Assembly: GCA_934098665.1 (NCBI GenBank) | Contig: CAKOOO010000024.1 | Location: 1 to 8,506, forward strand | Length of the DNA: 8,506 bases | Source of the DNA: an uncultured Bacilli bacterium | Lineage (GTDB): Bacteria > Bacillota_I > Bacilli_A > RF39 > UBA660 | Direction: 5' to 3' | In this document: positions 1 through 6,626 of the stretch, piece by piece | Position numbering within the stretch: the stretch's first letter is position 1 | How the letters are laid out: each line of letters starts with the position of its first letter | The notes under the pieces: generated by a model | The model's input: only the letters and a program-made list of their open reading frames with translations | What the model was told of the DNA's origin: nothing | The model's database searches: none | Made by a program: the position numbers and the translations under genes

Positions 1-105
1 GCTAGAGTTGAGTATTCAACTTGGTTCAAATGGGCATTTAAAATAGTTGCTTGTATAGGTCTTGCTGCAATGGTAATATTGACAATTGCAATGTGTGTTT
101 TATAA
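1..105 (+). CDS. C-terminal fragment of an unidentified membrane protein (5' end outside window)
   Basis: The first frame is open from base 1 to a TAA stop at 103-105, giving the last 34 residues of a protein whose start lies upstream; the other two plus-strand frames stop early. The fragment begins with a mixed polar and aromatic stretch (ARVEYSTWFKWAFK) and continues as a hydrophobic segment of about 20 residues (roughly residues 14-34), which looks like a final transmembrane helix ending at the C-terminus. A hairpin terminator follows directly, supporting this as the real end of a transcription unit. No family can be recognised from so short a piece, and its function is unknown. It is separated from ftsE by a terminator and a new promoter, so it is probably not co-transcribed with the division genes. 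Confidence 0.6.
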   Translation, partial: ARVEYSTWFKWAFKIVACIGLAAMVILTIAMCVL

Positions 106-133
106 AAGTTTCACGAAAGTGAAATTTTTTTTT
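105..133 (+). terminator. Rho-independent terminator after the partial membrane-protein gene
   Basis: TTTCAC (109-114), a GAAA tetraloop (115-118) and GTGAAA (119-124) form a perfect 6-bp stem, followed by a run of nine T (125-133). The A-rich bases just upstream can pair with the T run and lengthen the stem. It sits immediately after the stop at 103-105. Confidence 0.85.
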
Positions 134-162
134 GGAAAAATATGTAAATAAAATTATTTAAA

Positions 163-191
163 TTTACATTATTTTGCGAAAGTGATATAAT
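163..191 (+). promoter_or_regulatory. Sigma-A type promoter of the ftsEX operon
   Basis: TTTACA (163-168) as -35 and a consensus TATAAT (186-191) as -10 are separated by exactly 17 bases. The -10 ends 20 bases before the ftsE start, and an upstream terminator isolates the unit. The predicted leader is short, about a dozen bases, and a GGAGG ribosome site lies at 203-207. Confidence 0.8.
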
Positions 192-211
192 TGTAGCATA
201 ATGGAGGATAT

Positions 212-910
212 ATGAAGTTCATTGAGTTTAAAGATGTAACAAAAACATATAAAAATGGGATAACTGCATGTGCTGATGTAAGTGTTCAAATAGAAAAAGG
301 TGAATTTGTTTTTGTTATTGGTTTAACTGCTAGTGGTAAATCTACATTTGTAAAGATGTTATATAGAGAAGAAAAACCTACAAAGGGAACTGTAATGGTT
401 GGCGGTGTAAATGTAGGAAAACTTAAAAATCGAAAAGTTTATAAGTTTAGAAGAAAAGTGGGTATTGTTTTTCAAGATTTTAAATTACTTCCAAGTTTAA
501 CAGCTTATGAAAATGTTGCTTTTGCTTTAGAATGTGTTGGTGCTAAAGGAGTTGAAATTAGACCTAAAGTTTTAAAAGCACTTGAAAGGGTTGGGTTAAA
601 AGATAAAGTAAGAAGCTTTCCTAAAGAACTTTCTGGTGGTGAAATGCAAAGAGTTTGCCTTGCAAGAGCAATTGTAAATGAACCAAAGCTATTAATTTGT
701 GATGAACCAACAGGAAATTTGGATCCTATGACAAGCAAGGAAATAATGGATGTTATTTCTAATATAAATAAAGATTTAGGAACTACTGTTATTATGGCAA
801 CTCACGATAAAGATATTGTTAATAGAATGAAAAAAAGAGTCTTGGTAATTAATAACGGAATGCTTGTTGGTGATTATAAGAAAGGAAGTTATAAGAGTGA
901 AAGCGATTAG
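212..910 (+). CDS. ftsE: Cell division ATP-binding protein FtsE
   Basis: This is an ABC-type ATPase of 232 residues, the usual FtsE length. It forms the cytoplasmic motor of the FtsEX complex, which uses ATP to switch on peptidoglycan hydrolases outside the membrane during division or wall elongation. Visible motifs in order are Walker A GLTASGKS (37-44), Q-loop Gln88 in VFQDF, signature LSGGE (140-144), Walker B LLICDEP with Glu165, D-loop NLD (169-171) and switch His198 in ATHD. All catalytic positions are intact. The Walker A interior (LTA) differs from the GPSGAGKS usual in FtsE. The ATG start has GGAGG four bases upstream and a strong promoter. It is first in an operon and overlaps ftsX by 14 bases, which implies translational coupling. 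Adjacency to ftsX separates it from LolD/MacB-type ATPases of similar sequence. Confidence 0.95.
   Translation: MKFIEFKDVTKTYKNGITACADVSVQIEKGEFVFVIGLTASGKSTFVKMLYREEKPTKGTVMVGGVNVGKLKNRKVYKFRRKVGIVFQDFKLLPSLTAYENVAFALECVGAKGVEIRPKVLKALERVGLKDKVRSFPKELSGGEMQRVCLARAIVNEPKLLICDEPTGNLDPMTSKEIMDVISNINKDLGTTVIMATHDKDIVNRMKKRVLVINNGMLVGDYKKGSYKSESD
881..888 (+). promoter_or_regulatory. Ribosome binding site that sets the ftsX start
   Basis: AAAGGAAG (881-888) lies eight bases before the GTG at 897, inside the end of ftsE. It favours GTG 897 over the in-frame TTG at 864, which has no comparable site at the right distance. Confidence 0.65.
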
Positions 911-1790
911 AATTTTAGGTAGAAGTATACGAGATGCAATTAAAAGTATAACTAGAAATTTTTCACTTTCTATGGCAAGTATTCTTTGTGATATGATAAC
1001 TCTTATTATAGTTGCAGTTGCTATAATCATAGCAGTTAATGTAAATAATGCCACTAAATCAATTGAAAGTGAAATGAATATAGTTGTTTATTTTGATAAA
1101 TCATTAAATAATGAAGATAGTGAAAATGCTTATTTAGAAATAAAAAATTTGAAAGGTGTAAAAAGGGCTGTATATAAAAGTAAAGATGAATGGAAAACTC
1201 AAATGAGCGAATATTCAGATACATTTGAAACAATTTTAAATTATTTATCTGATAATCCACTTATGAATAGTTGTACTGTTTATGTCGAAGATATTAAACA
1301 TATTAGTGATGTTGCAGATAAAATAAAACAGATACCAAATATTGAAACTGTTAAATATGGTGAGTCTATGGTTGAGGAAGTTGTTTCTGCATTTGATATA
1401 ATACAAAAAATTACGGTTGGAATAGTAATCGCTTTAATTGTAGTGACTGCATTTTTAATTGCAAATACTATTAAATTAACAATTTATTCAAGAAAAAATG
1501 AAATTGAAATTATGCGTTTGGTTGGAGCTAGTAATACCGCAATTAAATTGCCATTTTTATTCGAAGGTTTATTTTTAGGAATAATCGGGTCAATAATTCC
1601 AATATGTATTACAATTTATGGATATGTAATATTATTTAACACAATGCATGGATATATGTTTACTGAAACATTAAATTTAGTAAAACCATATAATTTTGTA
1701 TTCTATGTTTCTGGAAGTATAATGCTTATTGGCGCTTTAGTAGGTATGTTTGGTAGTGCAAGTTCAGTAAGGAAGTATTTGAAAATATGA
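897..1790 (+). CDS. ftsX: Cell division protein FtsX (FtsEX permease subunit)
   Basis: FtsX is the four-helix membrane partner of FtsE and passes the ATP cycle to a hydrolase bound outside. I take GTG 897 as start, giving 297 residues: it has a ribosome site, and the resulting N-terminus (KAIRILGRSIRDAIKS) matches the family opening, whereas starting at TTG 864 adds 11 residues not typical of FtsX. Predicted helices are at about 26-48, 172-194, 220-245 and 270-292. The extracellular loop at about 50-170 is where Gram-positive FtsX binds its hydrolase. The C-terminal hallmark is present around 199-224, with NEIEIMRLVGAS followed by PFLFEG. The gene overlaps ftsE by 14 bases and ends in an ATGA overlap with the M23 peptidase gene, linking the three products in translation. 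A single Cys (126) lies in the extracellular loop. Confidence 0.93.
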   Translation: MKAIRILGRSIRDAIKSITRNFSLSMASILCDMITLIIVAVAIIIAVNVNNATKSIESEMNIVVYFDKSLNNEDSENAYLEIKNLKGVKRAVYKSKDEWKTQMSEYSDTFETILNYLSDNPLMNSCTVYVEDIKHISDVADKIKQIPNIETVKYGESMVEEVVSAFDIIQKITVGIVIALIVVTAFLIANTIKLTIYSRKNEIEIMRLVGASNTAIKLPFLFEGLFLGIIGSIIPICITIYGYVILFNTMHGYMFTETLNLVKPYNFVFYVSGSIMLIGALVGMFGSASSVRKYLKI

Positions 1791-2995
1791 GAAAAAGTAT
1801 TTTAAAATTATTTTTAACTTTATTTTTGATGGTTCCATTATGTAACGTAAATGCTGCGAATACTTTAAAAGATTTAAAAAATGAACTTCAGGCATTAATT
1901 AATGAAAAAAATGCAAATGACGCCGCAAAAAATAAAACTCAAAGTGAGATTAATGCTGAAAATAATAAAATATCAAATGCCCATAATGAAGTTGAAAAAG
2001 CAGAAAATGATATTGCAAGTGCAAAGGCCCAAATAGATGCCTCTACAAAAGAAATTGAAGAAACAAAAAAGAAAAGTGAAGAGTTACTTGCTTTTTATCA
2101 AGTATTAAGTAGTGATAGTACATTTTTAGACTATATAGGAGGTGCGTCCACAGCAACAGATGTTATTATGCGTGCAGATGCAATAAATGAAATTATTTCA
2201 TATAATCAAAATGAACTAAAAAAAATGCAAAATTTAATTGAGGAAAATCAAGATTTACAAGTATCTTTAGTAAAAAAGCAAAATGATTTAGCGGAAAAAA
2301 TCAAAATTTATGAAAATAGTTTAGCTTCTTTAAAAAATGACTTATCTTCTTTAGTTGAGGTAACCCTTGATATTTCTCAACAAATCGCAGCTCAACAAAA
2401 ATTAATAAAATATTATGAAGATATAGGTTGTAAAGATGAACAAACTTTGGCATCTTGTATAAATGTTGCGAATAGTTCTCAATTTTTAAGACCAACGGAT
2501 AGGGGATATGTTTCCTCTGGGTTTGGTTGGCGTTCATTTTATTTAAATGGAAAACCATATTCTGATTATCATCCTGCAAACGATATTGCTGGTAACCCTG
2601 GTGGCACACCTGTATATGCTACCGCTGCTGGAACTGTTGCTGCTGTAATAAGTAAAGCAAGATGTGGTGGCAATCAAGTTTATATTCATGTAAGAGTTAA
2701 AGGAATTGCTTATACACTTACTTATGCACATTTACAAGATGTGTATGTTAAAGTAGGAGATAGTGTTACTCAGCAAACTGTTATTGGTTCAGTCGGTGGT
2801 GGTGGTAAAACACTTCTTGCTAACGGTGGATGGGATACATGTTCTACTGGCTGGCACTTACATTATGGTGTTACTAAAGGTTTTTACCTTGGTGGTGGCA
2901 CCGAAGGATATTCAAGCTATAGTAAATATATAGCAAATAGTTTTCAACCACCGTCACTTCCAGCTTATGGTGTATGGTTCTATTCTAGGTATTAA
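1787..2995 (+). CDS. Secreted coiled-coil M23 peptidase, probable FtsEX-controlled murein hydrolase
   Basis: A 402-residue exported protein with EnvC-like architecture. A signal peptide (1-23, probable cleavage VNA|AN) is followed by a long Glu/Lys/Gln-rich coiled coil (about 25-213, interrupted near 100-130) and a C-terminal M23/LytM domain (about 238-365). Zinc and catalytic positions are visible: HxxxD (His262, Asp266), YAH (His315) and HLH (His357, His359), with the family core GTPVYATAAGTV at 273-284. E. coli EnvC has lost such residues and only activates amidases, so this enzyme may itself cut peptide cross-links. The coiled coil would be the part held by the FtsX loop. Four Cys (215, 224, 293, 352) remain after export and could form two disulfides. 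A 16-residue-plus tail rich in Pro and aromatics follows the domain. ATG 1787 overlaps the ftsX stop, with AAGGAAG at 1769-1775. Bacillus uses CwlO (NlpC/P60) and streptococci PcsB (CHAP) in this role. Confidence 0.88.
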   Translation: MRKSILKLFLTLFLMVPLCNVNAANTLKDLKNELQALINEKNANDAAKNKTQSEINAENNKISNAHNEVEKAENDIASAKAQIDASTKEIEETKKKSEELLAFYQVLSSDSTFLDYIGGASTATDVIMRADAINEIISYNQNELKKMQNLIEENQDLQVSLVKKQNDLAEKIKIYENSLASLKNDLSSLVEVTLDISQQIAAQQKLIKYYEDIGCKDEQTLASCINVANSSQFLRPTDRGYVSSGFGWRSFYLNGKPYSDYHPANDIAGNPGGTPVYATAAGTVAAVISKARCGGNQVYIHVRVKGIAYTLTYAHLQDVYVKVGDSVTQQTVIGSVGGGGKTLLANGGWDTCSTGWHLHYGVTKGFYLGGGTEGYSSYSKYIANSFQPPSLPAYGVWFYSRY

Positions 2996-2997
2996 TC

Positions 2998-3666
2998 ATG
3001 AAAAAAATATTGCTTTTGTTTTTAATACTTATTATAACAGGATGTAATTCAAGTGTTAATAATATTAATAAAGTTGTTTCTGATAATAAAAACATTCCTA
3101 TAAAAGATGAATATGTAGATTTAAATCCATTAAAACTTTCTTTATACGCAGATGAAAATAGTAAAGCAAAAAAAGTTTCTGATGAAATGTATTATCCATG
3201 GATTTTAAAAAAAGATATTACTGTATTAAACATATTTCTAACTGAAGATGAATATGTTACAGGTTCATATTATAAGGAAATGTGGAATAAGTATACTATC
3301 GATATTGACAATTTAGAAAGTTATAAATTTGGCTGGGAAATTTCTTTTGAGGTAAATAATAATTTAATACATAAAAAGATATTAAAACCAAGTGACGCGG
3401 AAGAATTTTATGATTATTTAGAAATTTATCTATATGACTGTGTTAATCACGAAATTAATGAGTGGTACTCACATTTATTAGATAATCAGGTTAATGATGA
3501 TACAATTATTTCTTCGATGAAACTTACATGTGGACAAAATTATGATGAAATAACTTCAGATATTATAGTTAAAGCATATTCTTATGATACAGAAGATGAC
3601 TTTGATGAAAATGGATTTTATAAAGGAAATAGTTTTGATGAAGTAATCATCAAAAAAAGTAATTAA
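2998..3666 (+). CDS. Putative lipoprotein of unknown function, last gene of the ftsEX operon
   Basis: A 222-residue protein starting with a clear lipoprotein signal: MKK, a hydrophobic core (4-13) and lipobox ITGC with Cys16 as the lipidated residue. It would sit on the outer face of the membrane. A spacer of about 25 polar residues follows, then an acidic and aromatic-rich domain (about 40-220) with the notable stretches WYSHL (156-160), SSMKLTCG (172-179) and DTEDDFDENG (197-206). I do not recognise a named family, although the pattern feels like a recurrent Firmicute hypothetical protein. Cys148 and Cys178 are the only Cys in the mature part after the lipid-bearing one and could pair. Its ATG is two bases after the M23 stop, with only a weak AGGT (2987-2990) upstream, so translation is probably coupled. 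The position suggests a part in FtsEX-linked wall remodelling, but this rests only on context. Confidence 0.85.
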   Translation: MKKILLLFLILIITGCNSSVNNINKVVSDNKNIPIKDEYVDLNPLKLSLYADENSKAKKVSDEMYYPWILKKDITVLNIFLTEDEYVTGSYYKEMWNKYTIDIDNLESYKFGWEISFEVNNNLIHKKILKPSDAEEFYDYLEIYLYDCVNHEINEWYSHLLDNQVNDDTIISSMKLTCGQNYDEITSDIIVKAYSYDTEDDFDENGFYKGNSFDEVIIKKSN

Positions 3667-3692
3667 TCTATCAATTTTTGATAGATTTTTTT
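3665..3692 (+). terminator. Rho-independent terminator of the ftsEX operon
   Basis: ATCTATCA (3666-3673) pairs with TGATAGAT (3679-3686) across a 5-base loop and runs into a T tract ending at 3692. It begins at the last base of the lipoprotein stop codon. Confidence 0.85.
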
Positions 3693-3701
3693 ATAAAATA
3701 A

Positions 3702-3730
3702 TTGTTATCTATTTTTATTCATGCTATAAT
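3702..3730 (+). promoter_or_regulatory. Extended -10 promoter of the surface-protein/signal-peptidase operon
   Basis: TTGTTA (3702-3707) as -35 and consensus TATAAT (3725-3730) as -10 are spaced by 17 bases, with a TG at 3722-3723 forming an extended -10. AAGGAG (3744-3749) then lies six bases before the GTG start at 3756. Position right after a terminator marks a new transcription unit. Confidence 0.8.
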
Positions 3731-3755
3731 ATTTTTATAGGATAAGGAGTAGAAA

Positions 3756-5732
3756 GTGAATAATATAAATGATGTTAAACCTAAAATATCAGATGAAAAT
3801 TATCAAAAAGAAATCCTAGAGGAAGAAAAAAAAGAAAAAAAAATAATTAAAAAAAATATTATTCTATCTAGTTCTTTTTTACTTGCTATAATTTTGCTTA
3901 TAACTATTGCTTATATTACTATTTATGTTTATAAAGTATATAAATCAAGTGGACCAGACACGTTAGATGTGTGTAAATATGTTAACCAAAAAATTAATGG
4001 TAGTAAAATACCTAATTTGAATGTTTCCAAAGATAATAGTTGTAAACCATTTTATAATGTTGACTTTTTACGTGATGGAAAGCCATTATTTAACATAGAC
4101 TTATTTGGTAATCAAACAAGATTATTTAATGGAATTAATCAACTTGATGAAAATGGTGTTTGTAAATTAAATTGTGATAGTAATAATGATGGGTGGCCAG
4201 ACTATAACATTGATTTAGATGGTGATGGAAAGGCTGATTTAAATATTATTAATGACTACAATAAGAAGAATACATGTGATTTAAATTGTGATATTAATAA
4301 TGATAGAATACCTGATACTAATATTGATTTAGATGGCGATGGAAAGGCTGATGTTAATATTACTGATGATGATCCTACGAAACCTAAATATAATTTGGAC
4401 TATAAAGGAAATAGAAAGCCTACATTTAATGTAATTGATGAAAATGGAAATATTAAAAATCCTCTTAATCAACTTGATGAAAATGGAAAATGTATTCGAA
4501 ATTGTACTGATGAAAAAGGTAATTTAATATATAATATTGATTTAGATGGTGATGGAAATTCTGTTAATGATAAAATTACTATAGATGATGGTACACAAAT
4601 TATTATTAATATTGATATTGATGGTGATGGAAAAGCTGATATTAATGTTTCTAATGATAATGGGAAAACTATTACTAATCCAATAAATAAAAAAGTAATT
4701 ATTGATGGTAAAAATAAAATTTTAAATGAAGATATTAATAATGATGGAATACCTGATATAAATATTGATATGGATAATGATGGAATACCTGATTTAAATA
4801 TTACTGATGAAAAAGGTAAATGTATTAAAAATTGTGATACTAATAATGATGGAAAGCCAGATAATAATATTGGAATCGGAGATAAGATAATTAAGGATAT
4901 AAATATTGATACTGACTATGATGGTAAGTGTGATGTAAATTGTGATAGTAACTATGATAATCATCCAGATTATAATATAGATACAGATGGAGATAATGTT
5001 CCTGATATAAACATTGATTATGATAAAGATGGGATAATTGATTTTAATATTGATACTAATGGTGATGGAATACCTGATATAAATATTGATATTTATGGTA
5101 CTGGAACTTGTAATTTTAATTGTAAACAAAGTGATGGTACAATAATAAATCCTGTTGGTGGTAAAGATAATTGCACTAGAAACTGTGATACAGATGGTGA
5201 TGGTCTTCCTAATATTAATGTTGATATAGATAATGATGGTGTTTGTGATTTTAATTGTGATAATGGTACAACAAAAATAGATAGTGATTATAATTATTAT
5301 GAAGATGATAAATATAAAAACGAAAAAAATATTTTAGAAATAGCTAAAGGGACAGATAGTAATTTATATATTTATAATCCACTTGAAATTGTTTCTATGA
5401 ATATTGAACCAGGCTGGAATGGTACATATGTTTTAAAAATAAAAAATAATACAGACTATGCAGTTGCATATAAAATTGTTTGGAAAAATGTTACAAATGA
5501 TTTTACAGATATAAATAATTTAGATTATTTTATAACTCGCAGTAATGTTAGTTATTTAAAAAATCTTAAAGCACCGAGAAGTAATATTGTACTTGAAAAG
5601 GAAGTTTTAATTAGAAATAATACAACAGTTAAATATACTATGAATATGAGTTGGAAAGAAACTGGTATTAATCAAAATATTGATAGTGGAAAAACTTTTA
5701 AAGGTAATTTATATTTAGAAACTATACATTAA
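3756..5732 (+). CDS. Membrane-anchored surface protein with Ca-type DxDxDGxxD repeats, CxxNC motifs and a TasA-like C-terminal domain
   Basis: A 658-residue protein starting at GTG 3756, chosen for its AAGGAG site six bases upstream. Residues 1-33 are charged and cytoplasmic (KKEKKIIKK before the membrane). One hydrophobic helix follows (about 35-59), and the rest should be outside. I see no clear A-x-A cleavage site after the helix, so it may stay anchored. Residues about 98-500 hold degenerate repeats of the form NIDxDGDGxxDxNI, matching the Ca-binding loop DxDxDGxxD of dockerin and thrombospondin type 3 repeats. Eight CxxNC motifs (Cys 136/140, 174/178, 246/250, 356/360, 392/396, 452/456, 473/477, 497/501) plus Cys73 and Cys96 give 18 Cys. 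The C-terminal part (about 540-658) has the EPGWNGTYVLKIKNN pattern of TasA/camelysin-like beta domains, typical SipW substrates, and a SipW-type peptidase is encoded next. Calcium binding, disulfides and fibre formation are inferences. Confidence 0.85.
   Translation: MNNINDVKPKISDENYQKEILEEEKKEKKIIKKNIILSSSFLLAIILLITIAYITIYVYKVYKSSGPDTLDVCKYVNQKINGSKIPNLNVSKDNSCKPFYNVDFLRDGKPLFNIDLFGNQTRLFNGINQLDENGVCKLNCDSNNDGWPDYNIDLDGDGKADLNIINDYNKKNTCDLNCDINNDRIPDTNIDLDGDGKADVNITDDDPTKPKYNLDYKGNRKPTFNVIDENGNIKNPLNQLDENGKCIRNCTDEKGNLIYNIDLDGDGNSVNDKITIDDGTQIIINIDIDGDGKADINVSNDNGKTITNPINKKVIIDGKNKILNEDINNDGIPDINIDMDNDGIPDLNITDEKGKCIKNCDTNNDGKPDNNIGIGDKIIKDINIDTDYDGKCDVNCDSNYDNHPDYNIDTDGDNVPDINIDYDKDGIIDFNIDTNGDGIPDINIDIYGTGTCNFNCKQSDGTIINPVGGKDNCTRNCDTDGDGLPNINVDIDNDGVCDFNCDNGTTKIDSDYNYYEDDKYKNEKNILEIAKGTDSNLYIYNPLEIVSMNIEPGWNGTYVLKIKNNTDYAVAYKIVWKNVTNDFTDINNLDYFITRSNVSYLKNLKAPRSNIVLEKEVLIRNNTTVKYTMNMSWKETGINQNIDSGKTFKGNLYLETIH
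4161..5258 (+). repeat. Degenerate tandem repeats coding for acidic DxDGDGxxDxNI / CxxNC units
   Basis: Within the surface-protein gene the same GAT-rich unit recurs with drift. Examples of the aspartate loop start at 4209, 4323, 4535 and 4611. A 27-bp stretch is identical at 4743-4769 and 5064-5090, and an 18-bp stretch at 4740-4757 recurs at 4776-4793. A 22-bp stretch at 4135-4156 recurs at 4465-4486 and forms part of a longer super-repeat that carries the sequence NQLDENG before a CxxNC motif. The repeats stay in frame and encode protein, so they reflect internal duplication rather than a CRISPR or mobile element. Confidence 0.85.
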
Positions 5733-5736
5733 AATA

Positions 5737-5747
5737 GAAAGGGTGAT
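5737..5747 (+). promoter_or_regulatory. Ribosome binding site that sets the signal-peptidase start
   Basis: GAAAGGGTGAT resembles the full complement of the 16S 3' end (AAGGAGGTGAT, one base missing). It overlaps the GTG at 5743, which therefore cannot be well used, and is well placed for the GTG at 5752. Confidence 0.6.
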
Positions 5748-5751
5748 AAAA

Positions 5752-6393
5752 GTGATAACAAAAAAAATGAAAATAAAATCAATACTTAATTATATTGGTT
5801 CTGTTATTTCATGGACATTATTTTCAATTTTAATAATATGTGCTTCATTTTTATTATACTATTTTGTATCATTAAAATTATATGAGATAAAAGGGGAAAA
5901 GTATAAGCCTTTTTTCTCAGTATATACAATAGTTTCTAAGAGTATGGTACCTACAATAAATAGGTATGATATTATAATAAATAAAGCAATTAACAATCCT
6001 GAAGAAGTTCAAAAAAATGACATAATAACTTTTCATTCAAATGGTGTAATTACAACAGGACTTACAATAACCCATAGAGTTCAAGATATATTTATTGATA
6101 AACAAACTCATGAATTTAAGTATGTTACAAAGGGAGATAATAATGTTGTAAAAGATGATACTCCTGCAAAATATAGTAATTTAATTGGTAAAGTTGTTTT
6201 AAGATTACCTGGGCTTGGTAAAGTGCAAGAATTTGTTGGTACCAAATTTGGATGGTTATTAGTAGTTGTTATACCAGCTTTATTTGTAATTATTCAAGAT
6301 GTATTTAAATTAATTAAAGTATCTGGAATAAAAAAACGTGCAAGTATTGCAAATGAAAAATTAGTTGAAGAAATGGAAAAGAGTAATTTATGA
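5752..6393 (+). CDS. sipW: Signal peptidase I, SipW/archaeal-ER type
   Basis: A membrane serine peptidase that removes signal peptides from exported proteins. I choose GTG 5752 (213 residues) because the ribosome site overlaps the earlier in-frame GTG 5743; ATG 5767 is also possible. With this start, residues 11-40 hold the first transmembrane helix, the catalytic motif SKSMVP places Ser64 as nucleophile, and THRV has His108 where bacterial LepB enzymes have Lys. KGDNN gives Asp129, and Asp135/136 follow in VKDDTPA. The Ser-His-Asp pattern is that of SipW and of ER/archaeal peptidases. A second helix lies at about 166-184, followed by a charged cytoplasmic tail. SipW enzymes typically serve adjacent TasA/camelysin-type substrates, which fits the TasA-like C-terminal domain encoded just upstream. 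It ends in an ATGA overlap with the small gene that follows. The symbol denotes type, not proven orthology. Confidence 0.9.
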   Translation: MITKKMKIKSILNYIGSVISWTLFSILIICASFLLYYFVSLKLYEIKGEKYKPFFSVYTIVSKSMVPTINRYDIIINKAINNPEEVQKNDIITFHSNGVITTGLTITHRVQDIFIDKQTHEFKYVTKGDNNVVKDDTPAKYSNLIGKVVLRLPGLGKVQEFVGTKFGWLLVVVIPALFVIIQDVFKLIKVSGIKKRASIANEKLVEEMEKSNL

Positions 6394-6626
6394 AAGTAAA
6401 TGATGTAATTAGGATTACTGGTGGTGATAGATACTCTTTAATAAAATCCACAGTTTATGAAAATGAAAAATATTTTTTAGCTGTTAAGTTAAAAGAAAAT
6501 AATGATTTTGATTTAAACAGCTTATTAATTTTTAAAGAATGTAGTGATATTGAGGGTACTTATGTAAAAATAGTTTATGATGAAAGAATCATAAAAATAT
6601 TAAATAAAATATTTAGTGAAAATTAA
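6390..6626 (+). CDS. Small protein of unknown function, third gene of the surface-protein operon
   Basis: A 78-residue protein whose ATG overlaps the signal-peptidase stop (ATGA at 6390-6393), so translation is probably coupled. It has no signal peptide or membrane helix and should be cytoplasmic. The pattern of alternating hydrophobic and charged residues (KYFLAVKLKE, LLIFKEC, TYVKIVYDE) suggests a small beta-rich fold ending in a helix (ERIIKILNKIF). The layout is vaguely like the DUF1292/YrzB family (short strands, an acidic segment, C-terminal helix), but I cannot assign it with confidence. Codon use and base composition match its neighbours. Although it shares an operon with exported-protein genes, no feature links it to secretion. 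Confidence 0.75.
   Translation: MKVNDVIRITGGDRYSLIKSTVYENEKYFLAVKLKENNDFDLNSLLIFKECSDIEGTYVKIVYDERIIKILNKIFSEN

Noticed and set aside
864..896. Earlier TTG start for ftsX
   Set aside because: It adds 11 residues not typical of FtsX and lacks a well-placed ribosome site; GTG 897 has both the site and the family-like N-terminus.
505..1260. Minus-strand open frames across ftsE and ftsX
   Set aside because: They run opposite well-supported genes and arise from AT-rich codon use.
1787..1790. Mycoplasma-type code with TGA as Trp
   Set aside because: TGA acts as a stop in two tight gene overlaps and Trp positions in conserved proteins use TGG.
4794..5129. Minus-strand open frame of 111 codons
   Set aside because: It is the antisense of the aspartate-rich repeats, giving a low-complexity Ile/Ser-rich product without start signals.
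4161..5258. CRISPR-like array
   Set aside because: Repeats are in frame, degenerate, irregularly spaced and code for a coherent acidic protein; there are no unique spacers of constant length.
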